The notes beneath the pieces are model-generated. The model ran no database searches, was not told where the DNA came from, and saw nothing but the letters and a program-made list of their open reading frames with translations. Of a stretch of 64,000 nucleotides of DNA, positions 17,873 through 27,133 are shown in pieces. The stretch is taken from assembly GCA_963665735.1 (NCBI GenBank), contig OY762444.1, forward strand, positions 1,860,001 to 1,924,000, written 5' to 3'. The stretch is from CATOSK01 sp963665735. GTDB taxonomy: Bacteria > Chloroflexota > Dehalococcoidia > Lucifugimonadales > UBA3495. The translations under genes were made by a program, and so were the position numbers. Position 1 is the stretch's first letter. Each line of letters starts with the position of its first letter.

Positions 17873-20800
17873 ATGACGCAACACTTTAACGACAACGACC
17901 CAAAATTTCCCCTGCTGGCCGCCCAAATCCTTGACCGCCACGACACCGGCCAACCCGAGGCCAACATCACCAGCGCCATCCGCGATTTCCTAACCCAGAC
18001 CGACCTGGCCCAAAGCGACGAAATCCGCGAGGAAAACCCGCCCTCCGACACCTCCCGCCGCGCCGTTGACCTGACCGCCCTGGACACCTTCATCGAAGTC
18101 AAGCGGCGCATCGGCACCGTCGGCGGCCTCAACCCCAACCCCGAATACGTCGCCCAACTCGACGACTACCTGGCCCTGTCCCAGCAGCAGGGCCGGATGC
18201 GTATGGGCATCCTTACCGACGGCAAGCATTGGCTACTGCGCTGGCCCGGCGCCGGCCCGGTCAACGCCGCGCCCCCCTACGCCTTCATCCTGCAATCCCC
18301 CGACGGTTGGACGCCTCTCTACGAATGGCTCCGGGACCACGCCCTGGAGTCCCAAGAAAACCTGTCCTCCGACCGCGAAAACATCGCCGCCCACTTCAGC
18401 CCGGTCAGCCCCAACTACCGCCGCGACATTGCCGCCCTGTCCGACCTGTACCGCCAATCCCGGGACTATGAAACCGTCCGGGTCAAGCGGCAGCTTTGGC
18501 AAGACCTGTTGCAGACCGCTCTCGGCGAAGTCGTCACCGCCCGCGAAGACCTGGACGACCTGTTTATCCGCCATACCTACCTCGGCGCCGTCATCGGCAT
18601 GGTGGTGCAGGCATCCTTCGGCATTGACATCCGCCAACTGGCCGCCGTCGAACCCGAAGACCTGCTCAACGGTCGCCGTTTCCGCAGCGACACCGGACTG
18701 CAAGGCATCGTCGAATCCGACTTCTTCACCTGGCCCGCCGAAGTCGGCGGACGGCCCATCCTGCAAACCCTGGCCCGCCGCGTCGCCAAGTTCAACTGGC
18801 TCTCCGCCCCGCCCGACATCGGCGCCATCCTCTACGAAACCGTCATTCCCCCCAATGAACGCCGTCAGTTGGGCGAATACTACACCCCCGCTTGGCTGGC
18901 CCGCGTCATGGTCAACGAACTGGTGTCCAACCCTCTCAACCAGCGCGTCCTTGACCCGGCTTGCGGCTCCGGCGCCTTCATCGTCCAGGCCGTAACCCAC
19001 TTCATCCAAGCCGCCCAGCAGACCAGTTGGGAACCCAAAGAAGTCCTGACCCGCCTCCGCGACGCCGTAACCGGCATTGACGTTCACCCCGCCGCCGTCC
19101 ACCTGGCCCGCGCCGCCTGGGCCCTGGCCGCCCGCCCCGCTATCAACGCCGCCGCTGCCGCCGGTTTCGACGCCTCCCTTTCCGTCCCCGTTTACCTCGG
19201 CGACGCCCTCCAACTCCGTTTCCGCACCGGCGATATGTTCGCCGAGAACGAAGTCACCATCCAGACCCAGGACGAGGCCAACACCGAACTGGTATTCCCG
19301 GTAAGCCTGGTGGAACGCGCCGAAAATTTCGATTCCCTCATGGCCCAAGTCGCCGAGTCCATCGAAAAAGGCGAAGACCCCGCCCTGGCCCTGGACGACC
19401 ACCATATTACCGACCCCGGCGAGCGGCAGACCCTTCAAGCCACCTTCGCCGCCATGCAGCAGCTTCACCGCCAGGGCCGCGACCACATCTGGGCCTACTA
19501 TACCCAAAACATGGTGCGCCCCGTCGCCCTCTCCCGCGCCAGGGTGGACGTGCTTATCGGCAATCCTCCCTGGATTAACTACAATCAGACCGTGGACGTG
19601 CTGCGGGGAGCGTTGCGCTACCTCAGCAGCAACACCTACGGCATCTGGGCCGGCGGACGCTACGCCACCCAGCAGGACATGGCCGGCCTCTTCTTCACCC
19701 GCTGCGTTGACCTCTACCTCAAAGAATTCGGCGTCATCGGCTTTGTCATGCCCCACAGCGCCTTGCAGACCGGCCAATACTCCAAGTGGCGCTCCGGCCG
19801 CTGGGGAGCCGGGAATAGCGTCAATGCCGTTTTTGCGGATTTCACCTACAAGACAGCCTGGGACTTGGAGGGACTGGAACCCAATACCTTTTTCCCGGTG
19901 CCGGCCTCGGTGATTTTTGCCCAACGCCGGACCCCGAATGCCAGACCCTTGACCGCCAATGTAGAGCGTTGGTCGGGCCAAACCGATTCCGACAACGTGC
20001 TGCGGGAATACAGCGCCATTACCGATACCTCTGTCGCCGGCCAATCCCCCTACTCTGGACTATCCAGGAACGGGGCTACCATATTTCCCCGCTGCTTGTT
20101 TTTCGTCAACGAAACCGAAAACCCCGCCATCATCCGGGCCGGCCAGACCGTCACCGTCACCCCCCGCCGCGGCAGCTTGGACAAGGCCCCCTGGAAAGAC
20201 CTGGACTTGACCGCCATCACCAATCAGACCGTCGAGCGCACCCACCTTTTCGACGTGCATCTTGGGGAGACCGTCGCCCCCTACGTCACCCTGGAACCGT
20301 TAAGAGCTTTGCTGCCCCTGAAACAAGGCGACGCCGACCTGCCCGCCGATGAGGACGGCCCCGGTGGAATAGACCTGGGCGGACTGGAACGCCGGATGCG
20401 GGACCGCTGGCAGACCGTCAGCAATTTGTGGGATTCCAACAAGAAAGCATCCGAGAAGAAGAACTTGCTGGAACAGTTGGACTATATCCACAAATTTACG
20501 TCGCAACTGGATTGGCAACAAGATTCGGGTAATCGTCCATACCGCATAATTTATAACAAGTCCGGTGAACCTACGGCAGCGTTGTTGAATGACGATGCAG
20601 CATTGGTCGAAAACGTCTTGTATTGGATTACTTGCAAAGATTTGGACGAGGCCAACTACCTGCTGGCAATCATCAATAGCGACGCTTTATATCAAGCGGC
20701 CCAACCTCTGATGTCCAAGGGACAATTCGGGGCGCGGGACTTGCAAAAACACCTGTGGAAACTGCCCATCCCCGAATACGACTTCCGGCAGAAACTCCAC

Positions 20801-21223
20801 GTCGCCATAGCCAAGGCCGGGGAACGGGCGGCGGCCGGCGCGGCGGAAAAGCTGGCCCGGGTGCGTCAAGAACGGGGCGACAAATTCACCGTAACCATCG
20901 CCCGGCGGGAACTGCGGGCCTGGCTGCGCTCCTCGCCGGAGGGCGCGGAAGTCGAGGCGGCAGTCAAGGCTTTGCTGGGCCAGGGCGTGGACTTTCGCGG
21001 CGTCATCACCATCGAGGCGGACAAGCGTTTCGGCAAACCCTGCATCCGGGGCCTCCGCATGACCGTCCAGGACGTAATGGAATACCTGGCCGGCGGCGAA
21101 ACCTGGGCTGTAATGATGGAAGACTTTGGCCTGACCGAACCCGACCTCCACGCCTGCCTGTCCTTCGCCGCCGCCGAGGAGATGGATGACGACTACGCCC
21201 GTCTCCGTAAAGCTGTTATTTGA
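17873..21223 (+). CDS. Single-chain restriction-modification enzyme (type IIG/Eco57I-like) with C-terminal DUF433 antitoxin domain
   Basis: 1116 residues. The N-terminal part carries a PD-(D/E)xK nuclease signature, D66 ... E75-V-K77 (FIEVKRR). The N6-adenine methylase core follows: motif I LDPACGSGAF (D361) and motif IV NPPW (N564). Residues 600-990 would hold target recognition and the C-terminal helical part, with a KGQFGARDLQKHLW segment typical of these enzymes. Residues about 1045-1105 form a complete DUF433 domain (ITIEADKRFGKPCIRGLRM, then LTEPDLHACLSFAAAEE). DUF433 is normally a separate antitoxin gene before a DUF5615 toxin, and here such a gene overlaps the end of this ORF. Likely role: phage/plasmid restriction, with the antitoxin tail neutralising the toxin. 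Confidence 0.85.
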   Translation: MTQHFNDNDPKFPLLAAQILDRHDTGQPEANITSAIRDFLTQTDLAQSDEIREENPPSDTSRRAVDLTALDTFIEVKRRIGTVGGLNPNPEYVAQLDDYLALSQQQGRMRMGILTDGKHWLLRWPGAGPVNAAPPYAFILQSPDGWTPLYEWLRDHALESQENLSSDRENIAAHFSPVSPNYRRDIAALSDLYRQSRDYETVRVKRQLWQDLLQTALGEVVTAREDLDDLFIRHTYLGAVIGMVVQASFGIDIRQLAAVEPEDLLNGRRFRSDTGLQGIVESDFFTWPAEVGGRPILQTLARRVAKFNWLSAPPDIGAILYETVIPPNERRQLGEYYTPAWLARVMVNELVSNPLNQRVLDPACGSGAFIVQAVTHFIQAAQQTSWEPKEVLTRLRDAVTGIDVHPAAVHLARAAWALAARPAINAAAAAGFDASLSVPVYLGDALQLRFRTGDMFAENEVTIQTQDEANTELVFPVSLVERAENFDSLMAQVAESIEKGEDPALALDDHHITDPGERQTLQATFAAMQQLHRQGRDHIWAYYTQNMVRPVALSRARVDVLIGNPPWINYNQTVDVLRGALRYLSSNTYGIWAGGRYATQQDMAGLFFTRCVDLYLKEFGVIGFVMPHSALQTGQYSKWRSGRWGAGNSVNAVFADFTYKTAWDLEGLEPNTFFPVPASVIFAQRRTPNARPLTANVERWSGQTDSDNVLREYSAITDTSVAGQSPYSGLSRNGATIFPRCLFFVNETENPAIIRAGQTVTVTPRRGSLDKAPWKDLDLTAITNQTVERTHLFDVHLGETVAPYVTLEPLRALLPLKQGDADLPADEDGPGGIDLGGLERRMRDRWQTVSNLWDSNKKASEKKNLLEQLDYIHKFTSQLDWQQDSGNRPYRIIYNKSGEPTAALLNDDAALVENVLYWITCKDLDEANYLLAIINSDALYQAAQPLMSKGQFGARDLQKHLWKLPIPEYDFRQKLHVAIAKAGERAAAGAAEKLARVRQERGDKFTVTIARRELRAWLRSSPEGAEVEAAVKALLGQGVDFRGVITIEADKRFGKPCIRGLRMTVQDVMEYLAGGETWAVMMEDFGLTEPDLHACLSFAAAEEMDDDYARLRKAVI

Positions 21224-21539
21224 CAAAAACCTGTCGCCCCGGTTGCCGCGACTTTTGGCCGACCTGTTCCCGGGTTCGCTCCACGTCCAGGACGTTGACA
21301 TGGGCGGGGCGCCTGACCTTGGCATTTGGGCCTACGCCATAGACGCAGGATTTACCATCGTCACCAAAGACCGCGACTACCTGGGACTAAGCGAATCGCG
21401 CGGTCATCCGCCCAAAGTCGTGCTGATTCGGCGGGGCAACTGCACCAGGTTGGAAATGGCAACCCTCCTCCGCCAACACCACCCCGACATAATCGCCCTC
21501 CACCAGGACCCCCAGCGGGGTTTGCTGCAACTGTCCTGA
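21186..21539 (+). CDS. DUF5615 PIN-like protein (probable toxin partner of DUF433)
   Basis: 117 residues, starting inside the R-M gene (38-base overlap, different frame). Typical DUF5615 pattern: KLLFDKNLSPRLP with the first acidic residue, HVQDVDMGGAPD, then TIVTKDRDYLGL with the conserved acidic pair, and a C-terminal segment LIRRGNCTR. Family knowledge: PIN-like nuclease fold, found as the toxin-like half of DUF433/DUF5615 pairs (VapBC45 type). The long overlap implies tight translational coupling to the fused antitoxin. ATG 21186 gives the usual short N-terminus. Confidence 0.8.
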   Translation: MTTTPVSVKLLFDKNLSPRLPRLLADLFPGSLHVQDVDMGGAPDLGIWAYAIDAGFTIVTKDRDYLGLSESRGHPPKVVLIRRGNCTRLEMATLLRQHHPDIIALHQDPQRGLLQLS

Positions 21540-21654
21540 AACCAAAAAAATCCCCTCCCCCTGACGAGGGGGAGGGTTAGGATGAGTTTAGTCCCTGCCC
21601 AACCATCTGTTACAATCAAGCAAACGCGGCAAGCCCCCCAAAGAGGTATCCAGC

Positions 21655-22011
21655 ATGGGAACATTCAACTGGCCAGTGCGGATTTCCAGCATCGACGGCC
21701 AACAATTCCGCGACGTGACAGCAGAGGTGGACACCGGCTCTTCCTATACCACCCTGCCCGGTAGTATGCTGCGGGAGTTGGGAATCGTACCCAAGGGCCG
21801 GCGCACGTTGTTGTTGGCCAACAATCAGCGCGTTAACCTGGAGTACGGGGAGGCGCTGGCCACCATAGACGGAGAAAGCGTCACCACTCTGGTGCTCTTT
21901 GGCGACGACCAATCCCCGGCCCTGTTGGGCGCCTACACCTTGGAGGGTCTGGCCCTGGCCGTTGACCCCGTAGCCCAGCGACTGGTTCCAACTGCGATGA
22001 TTATGTACTAA
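21655..22011 (+). CDS. Retropepsin-like (clan AA) aspartic protease, standalone
   Basis: 118 residues. The active-site motif is VDTGSSYTTLP, followed by LRELGIVPKGRRT, a flap-like segment and the LLGAYTLEGL hydrophobic-G motif. Same class as the gene at 12472 but of a different subfamily, and without the small partner gene upstream. It lies 115 bases after the toxin-like gene with a C-rich hairpin (21552-21576) between them, so it is probably a separate unit. Function unknown. Confidence 0.7.
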   Translation: MGTFNWPVRISSIDGQQFRDVTAEVDTGSSYTTLPGSMLRELGIVPKGRRTLLLANNQRVNLEYGEALATIDGESVTTLVLFGDDQSPALLGAYTLEGLALAVDPVAQRLVPTAMIMY

Positions 22012-22042
22012 CATCCTCGCCAAGCCAACCCCGTCAAGACAT

Positions 22043-22067
22043 CCCCTCCCCCTGGCAGGGGGAGGGG
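22043..22067. terminator. C-rich hairpin after the aspartic protease gene
   Basis: Near-perfect hairpin CCCCTCCCCCT/AGGGGGAGGGG with a GGC loop, 32 bases after the stop, followed by CCTTTCATT. Members of this family recur after many genes of the window (9551, 13214, 17603, 21552, 31901, 32657, 34703, 38043, 39633, 41091, 42721, 52370, 57462, 62606), so a bidirectional terminator role is plausible though T runs are often weak. Confidence 0.4.
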
Positions 22068-22151
22068 CCTTTCATTGGTGGACAAGCCGGGGTTGGCGTG
22101 CCAGTATTGGGACAACAGTGGGGATATTTCTGAAAGGAAGGGGAGGACGCT

Positions 22152-24164
22152 ATGGCAGTCACCAGGTTGGAGATTACATCGGAACAGGCGTTGGCCGGTG
22201 GTCAGATATTCGGGGAAGTTGGCGCTTATCGGCAAATTGACGGCATCGCCCACTTCGCCGTTGACCCGGCGCATCCGGCCAACGAGTTGGTCACGGACTT
22301 GAAACTGGCCCCAAGGAACGCGGCGGGTAAAGTCGAGTTTTCGGCGGACTTTCGCATCCTACGGCCCGAAGACGCCGCCCAGGGCAGCCGCCGGCTGTTT
22401 TTCGACGTGCTGAACCGGGGCCGCGGCACCGCGCTGCGGAACTTCAACGATGCCCCGGACTTGGCGGCAGACCAGCCCCTGGACGCCGGCAACGGGTTCC
22501 TGATGCGCCAGGGTTATACCGTCGTCTGGTGCGGCTGGCAGCACGACGCGCCGGACTTGCCGGGGGTGATGCGGCTGAACGCGCCGGGGGCCTTGGACGC
22601 GGCGGGCAATCCGGTGTCGGGCAAGCTGGTGGTGACTTTCCACTCCAACGAAAGGATAACGCAGCAATTCCTGTCCGACCGCAACCACCGGCCCTATCCG
22701 GCCAACAACCTGCAAGACCCGGAGGCGGTCTTGACGGTGCAGGAACACGAGGACGCGCCGGAAACGGTAGTCCCGCGGGAAAAGTGGGCCTTTGGCCGCC
22801 TGGAAAACGGCGAGTTTACGCCGGACGCCTCCCACGTCTGCATGGCTGACGGGTTCGAGGCCGGCAAGGTTTACCAGGTAATTTACTCCACCACCGGCGC
22901 GCCCATCGTGGGCCTGGGGCTGGCGGCGACGCGGGATTTGGCGTCGTTCCTGCGTTACGCCGGCGGGGATTCAGGTAATCCCTGCGCCGGGGAACTGGAG
23001 CACGCCTACACTTTCGGGTCGTCGCAGAGCGGCCGATTCCTGCGCGACTTGCTGCACCTGGGCATGAACCTGGACGAGGAAGGCCGGCAAGCCTTTGACG
23101 GGTTGATTCCCCACGTCGCCGGGGCCAAGCACGGCGAGTTTAACCAACGGTTTGCCCAGCCGTCCAGCCAGGCCAGCCGCAGTCCCAACAACCTGTTCCC
23201 CTTCAGCGACGCGGCGCAGACCGACCCGGAAACGGGAATCACCGACGGAATTTTGACCCGGCTGGCGGAACGGGGCGCCGTTCCCAAGGTGATGTACACC
23301 TATACGTCGTCGGAATACTGGGGCGGGGGCGGCGCGCTGGTGCATACCGACATCACGGGAACGCAGGACGTGGCGATTCCCGAAGACGTGCGGGTTTACG
23401 TTTTCGGCGGGGCGCAGCATCCGTTGGGAACGCCGCAGCTGCGCGACAAAGACCCGGTGAACGGCAGCCACGGCCAGCAGCCCTTCAACTGCGTTGACTA
23501 CCGGCCCTTGCTGCGGGCGGCCATCGCCAACCTGGACCGTTGGGTCAGCGATGGAACTCCCCCGCCGGCCAGCGGCCACCCGCGCATTGCCGACGGCACG
23601 GCGGTTGAGCCGGAGGCGGTGGCGGGAACCTTCCAAGCCCTTCCGGGGGTGAACTTCCCTAATCCCCTGCGGCGGTTCCGGCGGTTGGACTTCGGGTTTG
23701 ACGGCGGGGTTGCCAACCAGGTTCCGGCGGTCTTTGGGGCAGCATATCCCAACCTGGTGTGCGCCGTGGACGGAGACGGCAACGAACTGGCGGGAATCCG
23801 TATGCCGATGGTGCAAGCGCCCCTGGCAACCTACGCCGGCTGGAACCTGCGCCACGCCGACATTGGCGGCGAGGGACAGATATTGTCCTCCGGCGGGGCC
23901 ACCGGCGGCACCCTCATCGGCTCGACCATTCCCTTCCCGGCAACTCGGGAGGCCCGGGAAGAGACCGGAGACCCAAGGCTTTCCATCGAAGAGCGGTACG
24001 CCTCGCCAGAGGACTACGTGGCGCAAGTCCGCCGGGCTGCGGAAGCGATGATTGCGGAAGAGTATATCCTGGAAGAAGACCTGCCCCGGATATGCCGCCA
24101 AGCCGCCGCCCATTACGAAGAGTTGGCCGCCCCGGTTGCCGAACCCCAACCGGCGGACAACTAG
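22152..24164 (+). CDS. Large alpha/beta-hydrolase domain protein (Abhydrolase_10-like)
   Basis: 670 residues. The nucleophile elbow is GSSQSGRF (Ser in the G-x-S-x-G-like motif) after a membrane-free N-terminal beta domain (RLEITSEQALAGGQIFGEVG, DFRILRP, LFFDVLNRG). The family is known mainly by this architecture; the substrate is not established. No signal peptide is visible. GGGGAGGACG precedes ATG 22152. The gene stands alone, with a C-rich hairpin upstream and a composite REP unit downstream. Confidence 0.75.
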   Translation: MAVTRLEITSEQALAGGQIFGEVGAYRQIDGIAHFAVDPAHPANELVTDLKLAPRNAAGKVEFSADFRILRPEDAAQGSRRLFFDVLNRGRGTALRNFNDAPDLAADQPLDAGNGFLMRQGYTVVWCGWQHDAPDLPGVMRLNAPGALDAAGNPVSGKLVVTFHSNERITQQFLSDRNHRPYPANNLQDPEAVLTVQEHEDAPETVVPREKWAFGRLENGEFTPDASHVCMADGFEAGKVYQVIYSTTGAPIVGLGLAATRDLASFLRYAGGDSGNPCAGELEHAYTFGSSQSGRFLRDLLHLGMNLDEEGRQAFDGLIPHVAGAKHGEFNQRFAQPSSQASRSPNNLFPFSDAAQTDPETGITDGILTRLAERGAVPKVMYTYTSSEYWGGGGALVHTDITGTQDVAIPEDVRVYVFGGAQHPLGTPQLRDKDPVNGSHGQQPFNCVDYRPLLRAAIANLDRWVSDGTPPPASGHPRIADGTAVEPEAVAGTFQALPGVNFPNPLRRFRRLDFGFDGGVANQVPAVFGAAYPNLVCAVDGDGNELAGIRMPMVQAPLATYAGWNLRHADIGGEGQILSSGGATGGTLIGSTIPFPATREAREETGDPRLSIEERYASPEDYVAQVRRAAEAMIAEEYILEEDLPRICRQAAAHYEELAAPVAEPQPADN

Positions 24165-24206
24165 GGGCTTTTATCCGTTGGATTGATGACGAACCTAAAA
24201 AGACCG

Positions 24207-24303
24207 TCATACCGGCGCCGGCCGGTATCCAGGATTTCTTGCCCTCAAGTACGCCGTTCCGGGCTGGCATTTCTGGATTCCGTCTTTCGCCGGAATGACG
24301 ATT
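24207..24303. repeat. Composite REP unit (MITE-like)
   Basis: Two inverted hairpin elements (GTCATACCGGCG at one end, CGCCGGAATGACG at the other) enclose a spacer with TTCTTGCCCTC and TTTCTGGATTCC. The same arrangement recurs at 25234-25329, 49495-49588, 49940-50033, 57953-58107, 58377-58510, 58794-58923 and 62386-62570. Confidence 0.75.
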
Positions 24304-24334
24304 TGGATTCCAAGATGGATCGGACGGGGGCCGG

Positions 24335-24799
24335 ATGGAAACCCTCGTAGTACAATTTACGGTGCCTGACCGCCAGGGTCTTGACGACGCCGATAGAGTA
24401 GCATTGCTGGACGCCGAGGGGATGAGCGCTTTGCCGCCCAACCGGGCGGAGCAGGCATGGGGAGGCCCAGTTCCGAGCCAGGCCAGTTTGATTGCAATGA
24501 TTCAAGATTCGGCCGTATTCGTGACTAAGGACTGGATGGTTACGATTCGCGGCAACAAGCTGATTGACTGCGTTGCCGGAATGTGCGCCTTCCTGAACGT
24601 GCTTTCGCAACAATTGGGTACGCCTGTGGGGGTCGAATTATCAAATACCCACTACCGCAGTCTCAGACCGCTTTATAGGCAACTAGACCGTGAACGCACG
24701 ATTCGGCAATGGCGGAGCATCGGGATTTGGGTTGTCACAATTGTATGCGGCGCGATGTTGGGCGCGGCTATTTCGTGGGTAATCCAGGGAGTTCTATAA
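24335..24799 (+). CDS. Unknown protein with C-terminal membrane helix
   Basis: 154 residues. The soluble part has no motif I recognise (VVQFTVPDRQGLDD, MIQDSAVFVTKDWM). Near the C-terminus a basic stretch (RQLDRERTIRQWR) precedes one membrane helix (IGIWVVTIVCGAMLGAAISW), so it is a tail-anchored protein with its N-terminal domain in the cytoplasm. The next gene starts four bases after its stop. Together they look like a two-gene unit of unknown function. Confidence 0.6.
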   Translation: METLVVQFTVPDRQGLDDADRVALLDAEGMSALPPNRAEQAWGGPVPSQASLIAMIQDSAVFVTKDWMVTIRGNKLIDCVAGMCAFLNVLSQQLGTPVGVELSNTHYRSLRPLYRQLDRERTIRQWRSIGIWVVTIVCGAMLGAAISWVIQGVL

Positions 24800-24802
24800 A
24801 CT

Positions 24803-25189
24803 ATGGTACAGGCATCCGTGGACACTATTGCCAAACAAATCGTGGAGACTGCCCAATCCTGCGGTTACCTGGCTACAATGGATCCGGACACTCCCCGCTT
24901 CCGGTTCTTCGGCTGGTTCCGAGGCCGTAAATTCCGGCCCGATGTCCGAGTGACCAACGGAAGCCGCTCGGCGATCGTGGTGGCCAGGTCAGGGCCTGTG
25001 ATATTCTACGACGTTTTCCTGATTGACCAGGCCAGGAACAAAAAGGATACCGGAGCCCTCATCTGCGTTCCCGACGATGCGTTTTTGCGGATTCGGGAGA
25101 GCGCCAGGGAATACGCCGAAGAGCTGGACGTGCGCCTGTGTAAGTTGTCGGTCGTCGGGAAAGAACTTAGGGACTTGCTCGACCATTAG
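24803..25189 (+). CDS. Unknown small protein, partner of the tail-anchored gene
   Basis: 128 residues, GGGAG about 10 bases upstream. An N-terminal helix (DTIAKQIVETAQSCGYLA) is followed by FRPDVRVTNGSRSAIVVARSGPVIFYDVF, beta-rich, and a C-terminal helix. The PDV ... IVVARSG stretch resembles a restriction-endonuclease-like core in outline, but the key E-x-K is missing, so nuclease activity is not supported. Its function probably depends on the membrane-tethered neighbour. Confidence 0.55.
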   Translation: MVQASVDTIAKQIVETAQSCGYLATMDPDTPRFRFFGWFRGRKFRPDVRVTNGSRSAIVVARSGPVIFYDVFLIDQARNKKDTGALICVPDDAFLRIRESAREYAEELDVRLCKLSVVGKELRDLLDH

Positions 25190-25233
25190 TCTGACACTGT
25201 TGAATTGATGATTACCCATGCCAAACGAAAACC

Positions 25234-25329
25234 CGTCATACCGGCGCAGGCCGGTATCCAGGATTCCTTGCCTTCGAGAACACCTTCCGGGCTGGAATTT
25301 CTGGATTCCGGCTTTCACCGGTATGACGC
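25234..25329. repeat. Composite REP unit (MITE-like)
   Basis: Same structure as 24207-24303: terminal hairpins GTCATACCGGCGCAGG and the inverse ending ACCGGTATGACG, with TTCCTTGCC in the core. The right arm has CACCGGTATGAC rather than CGCCGGAATGAC, so the two ends match each other better than in most copies. Confidence 0.75.
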
Positions 25330-25376
25330 CAGAGCCATACTGACAGGCAAACCCCAATTAACCAGAGGAGGCGCGT

Positions 25377-27074
25377 ATGCGGCAGAGGAACGACGGCGGC
25401 GAGGCCATTCTGGAGGCTTTTCGCAACCTGGATATTGACTACATCATTTCGTCCCCCGGTTCCGAGTGGGCGCCGGTGTGGGAGGCGTTGGCCCGCCAAC
25501 AGTTGAACGAAACCCCCGGCCCGCGCTACGTCAACTGCTGGCACGAAACCTTGGCGGTGGACATGGCTATCGGCTACACCCGCGCCACCGGCAAGATGCA
25601 GGCCGTCCTGCTGCACGCCGGGGTTGGCCTGCTCCAGGGCAGCATGGGCATTCACAGCGCCAGCTTGGGAGAGGTGCCGGTACTGGTCTGTTCCGGCGAG
25701 GCCATCAGCTACGGGGAAAACCCGGAGTTGGACCCGCAAGGGCAATGGTATCGCAACCTTAGCGTGGTGGGCGGCCCCAACCGTTTCGCCGACGCCTTTA
25801 CCAAGTGGAGCGGCCAGGCCACCAGCCCCCATACCCTCTACGAGCAGGTTGTCCGGGCCGGGGAGATTGCCCAACGGACACCCAAAGGCCCGGCGTTCAT
25901 TGACATTCCCATCGAGACGATGATTCACGACTGGACTCCGCCGGCCAAGCTGCGGAGAATTGCCGACGCTCCAAGGACGCAACCGACTCCCCAGGACATT
26001 GACCGCCTGGCCGGGCTGGTGGCGCAAAGCCGGTCGCCGCTGATTATCACCGACTCGGCGGGGTGGGAACCCGACGGGTTCGCCAACCTGGTGCGGCTGG
26101 CGGAGCTTTTCGCCATTCCGGTGGTGGAGAGCGCGGCGGTTTACTCCAACTTCCCCAAGAGCCACCCGCTGCACCTGGGGTTTGAGCCGGGGCCATACCT
26201 GTCGGGGGCCGACCTGGTACTGCTGGCCGGCAGCCGTTCCCCCTGGTATCCGCCCAACGCCGGGCCGGAAAACGCCACGGTCATTGCGATGGGGGAGACA
26301 CCCATCAAGAAGGAAATGGCCTACCAGAACCTGTTGGCCGACGGGTACGTGGAAGGCGACTTGACCCTGGCCCTGGGGATGCTGGTTGAGGCCCTGGAAC
26401 CGTTGGCCCCGGCCCGCGCCGACGCCATTGCAGAACGCAAATCCCGTTGGAAGGAAGAGCATCAACGGTTGACGGAAGGATACCGCCGGGCCGAAAACAA
26501 CGTCCGGGATAAGCGGCCCATTGACCCGGTGCGGCTGTGCGCCGCCATAAGCGAAGTTATGCCGGACAACACGGTTTACGTCGAGGAAGTCACGTCGCAC
26601 CGGGCCGCCATATCCCGTCACGTCCGGTGGGAAGGCCCGCACAGCTACTTTCACCCCAACGGCGGCCTGGGTCAGGGCCTTGGGCTGGCCTTGGGGGTGA
26701 AACTGGCGAAACCGCAGCAGCCGGTGGTTGCGCTGATGGGCGACGGGGGACTGCTATACAACCCAGTAGTGCAGAGTTTCGGGGCGGCGCGGGAGGCCAA
26801 CCTGCCCATCCTGGTGGTGGTGTTCAACAACGGCAACTACGAGGCGATGCGGCGGAACCACCTGCACTATTACCCGGAGGGCGTCGCGGCCCAGTCGGGA
26901 ATCTTCCACGGCGTCCACATCCCCGGGCCGGACTACGGGCAGTTGGCGGCCCCCTTCGGCGGCTACGGCGAGCGGGTGGAAGACCCGTCGCAGCTCAATC
27001 AAGCGTTGGAAAACGGGCTGCGAGCAGTCCAGGAAGGCCGCACCGCCGTGCTGGACGTGGTATTGAGCCACTAA
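25377..27074 (+). CDS. ThDP-dependent enzyme of the acetolactate synthase/benzoylformate decarboxylase family
   Basis: 565 residues, full length. The catalytic Glu that activates the cofactor is in NCWHETLAVDMAIGY; the ThDP-binding motif GDGGLLYN ... NN (FNNGNYE) is near the C-terminus. No ilvN-like small subunit is next door, so it need not be biosynthetic ALS; carboligase or 2-oxoacid decarboxylase roles are likely. GAGGAGGCG precedes ATG 25377. A related but distinct enzyme lies at the window end (62631). Confidence 0.8.
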   Translation: MRQRNDGGEAILEAFRNLDIDYIISSPGSEWAPVWEALARQQLNETPGPRYVNCWHETLAVDMAIGYTRATGKMQAVLLHAGVGLLQGSMGIHSASLGEVPVLVCSGEAISYGENPELDPQGQWYRNLSVVGGPNRFADAFTKWSGQATSPHTLYEQVVRAGEIAQRTPKGPAFIDIPIETMIHDWTPPAKLRRIADAPRTQPTPQDIDRLAGLVAQSRSPLIITDSAGWEPDGFANLVRLAELFAIPVVESAAVYSNFPKSHPLHLGFEPGPYLSGADLVLLAGSRSPWYPPNAGPENATVIAMGETPIKKEMAYQNLLADGYVEGDLTLALGMLVEALEPLAPARADAIAERKSRWKEEHQRLTEGYRRAENNVRDKRPIDPVRLCAAISEVMPDNTVYVEEVTSHRAAISRHVRWEGPHSYFHPNGGLGQGLGLALGVKLAKPQQPVVALMGDGGLLYNPVVQSFGAAREANLPILVVVFNNGNYEAMRRNHLHYYPEGVAAQSGIFHGVHIPGPDYGQLAAPFGGYGERVEDPSQLNQALENGLRAVQEGRTAVLDVVLSH

Positions 27075-27133
27075 CCACCCCGTTGGGCGGCGGCGAATCT
27101 ATCGTTGGCGGTAAAGCGCGGGCATGGGCCAAT

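Noticed and set aside
18233..20044. Minus-strand open frame of 603 codons opposite the R-M gene
   Set aside because: Gly/Val-rich shadow of the methylase gene.
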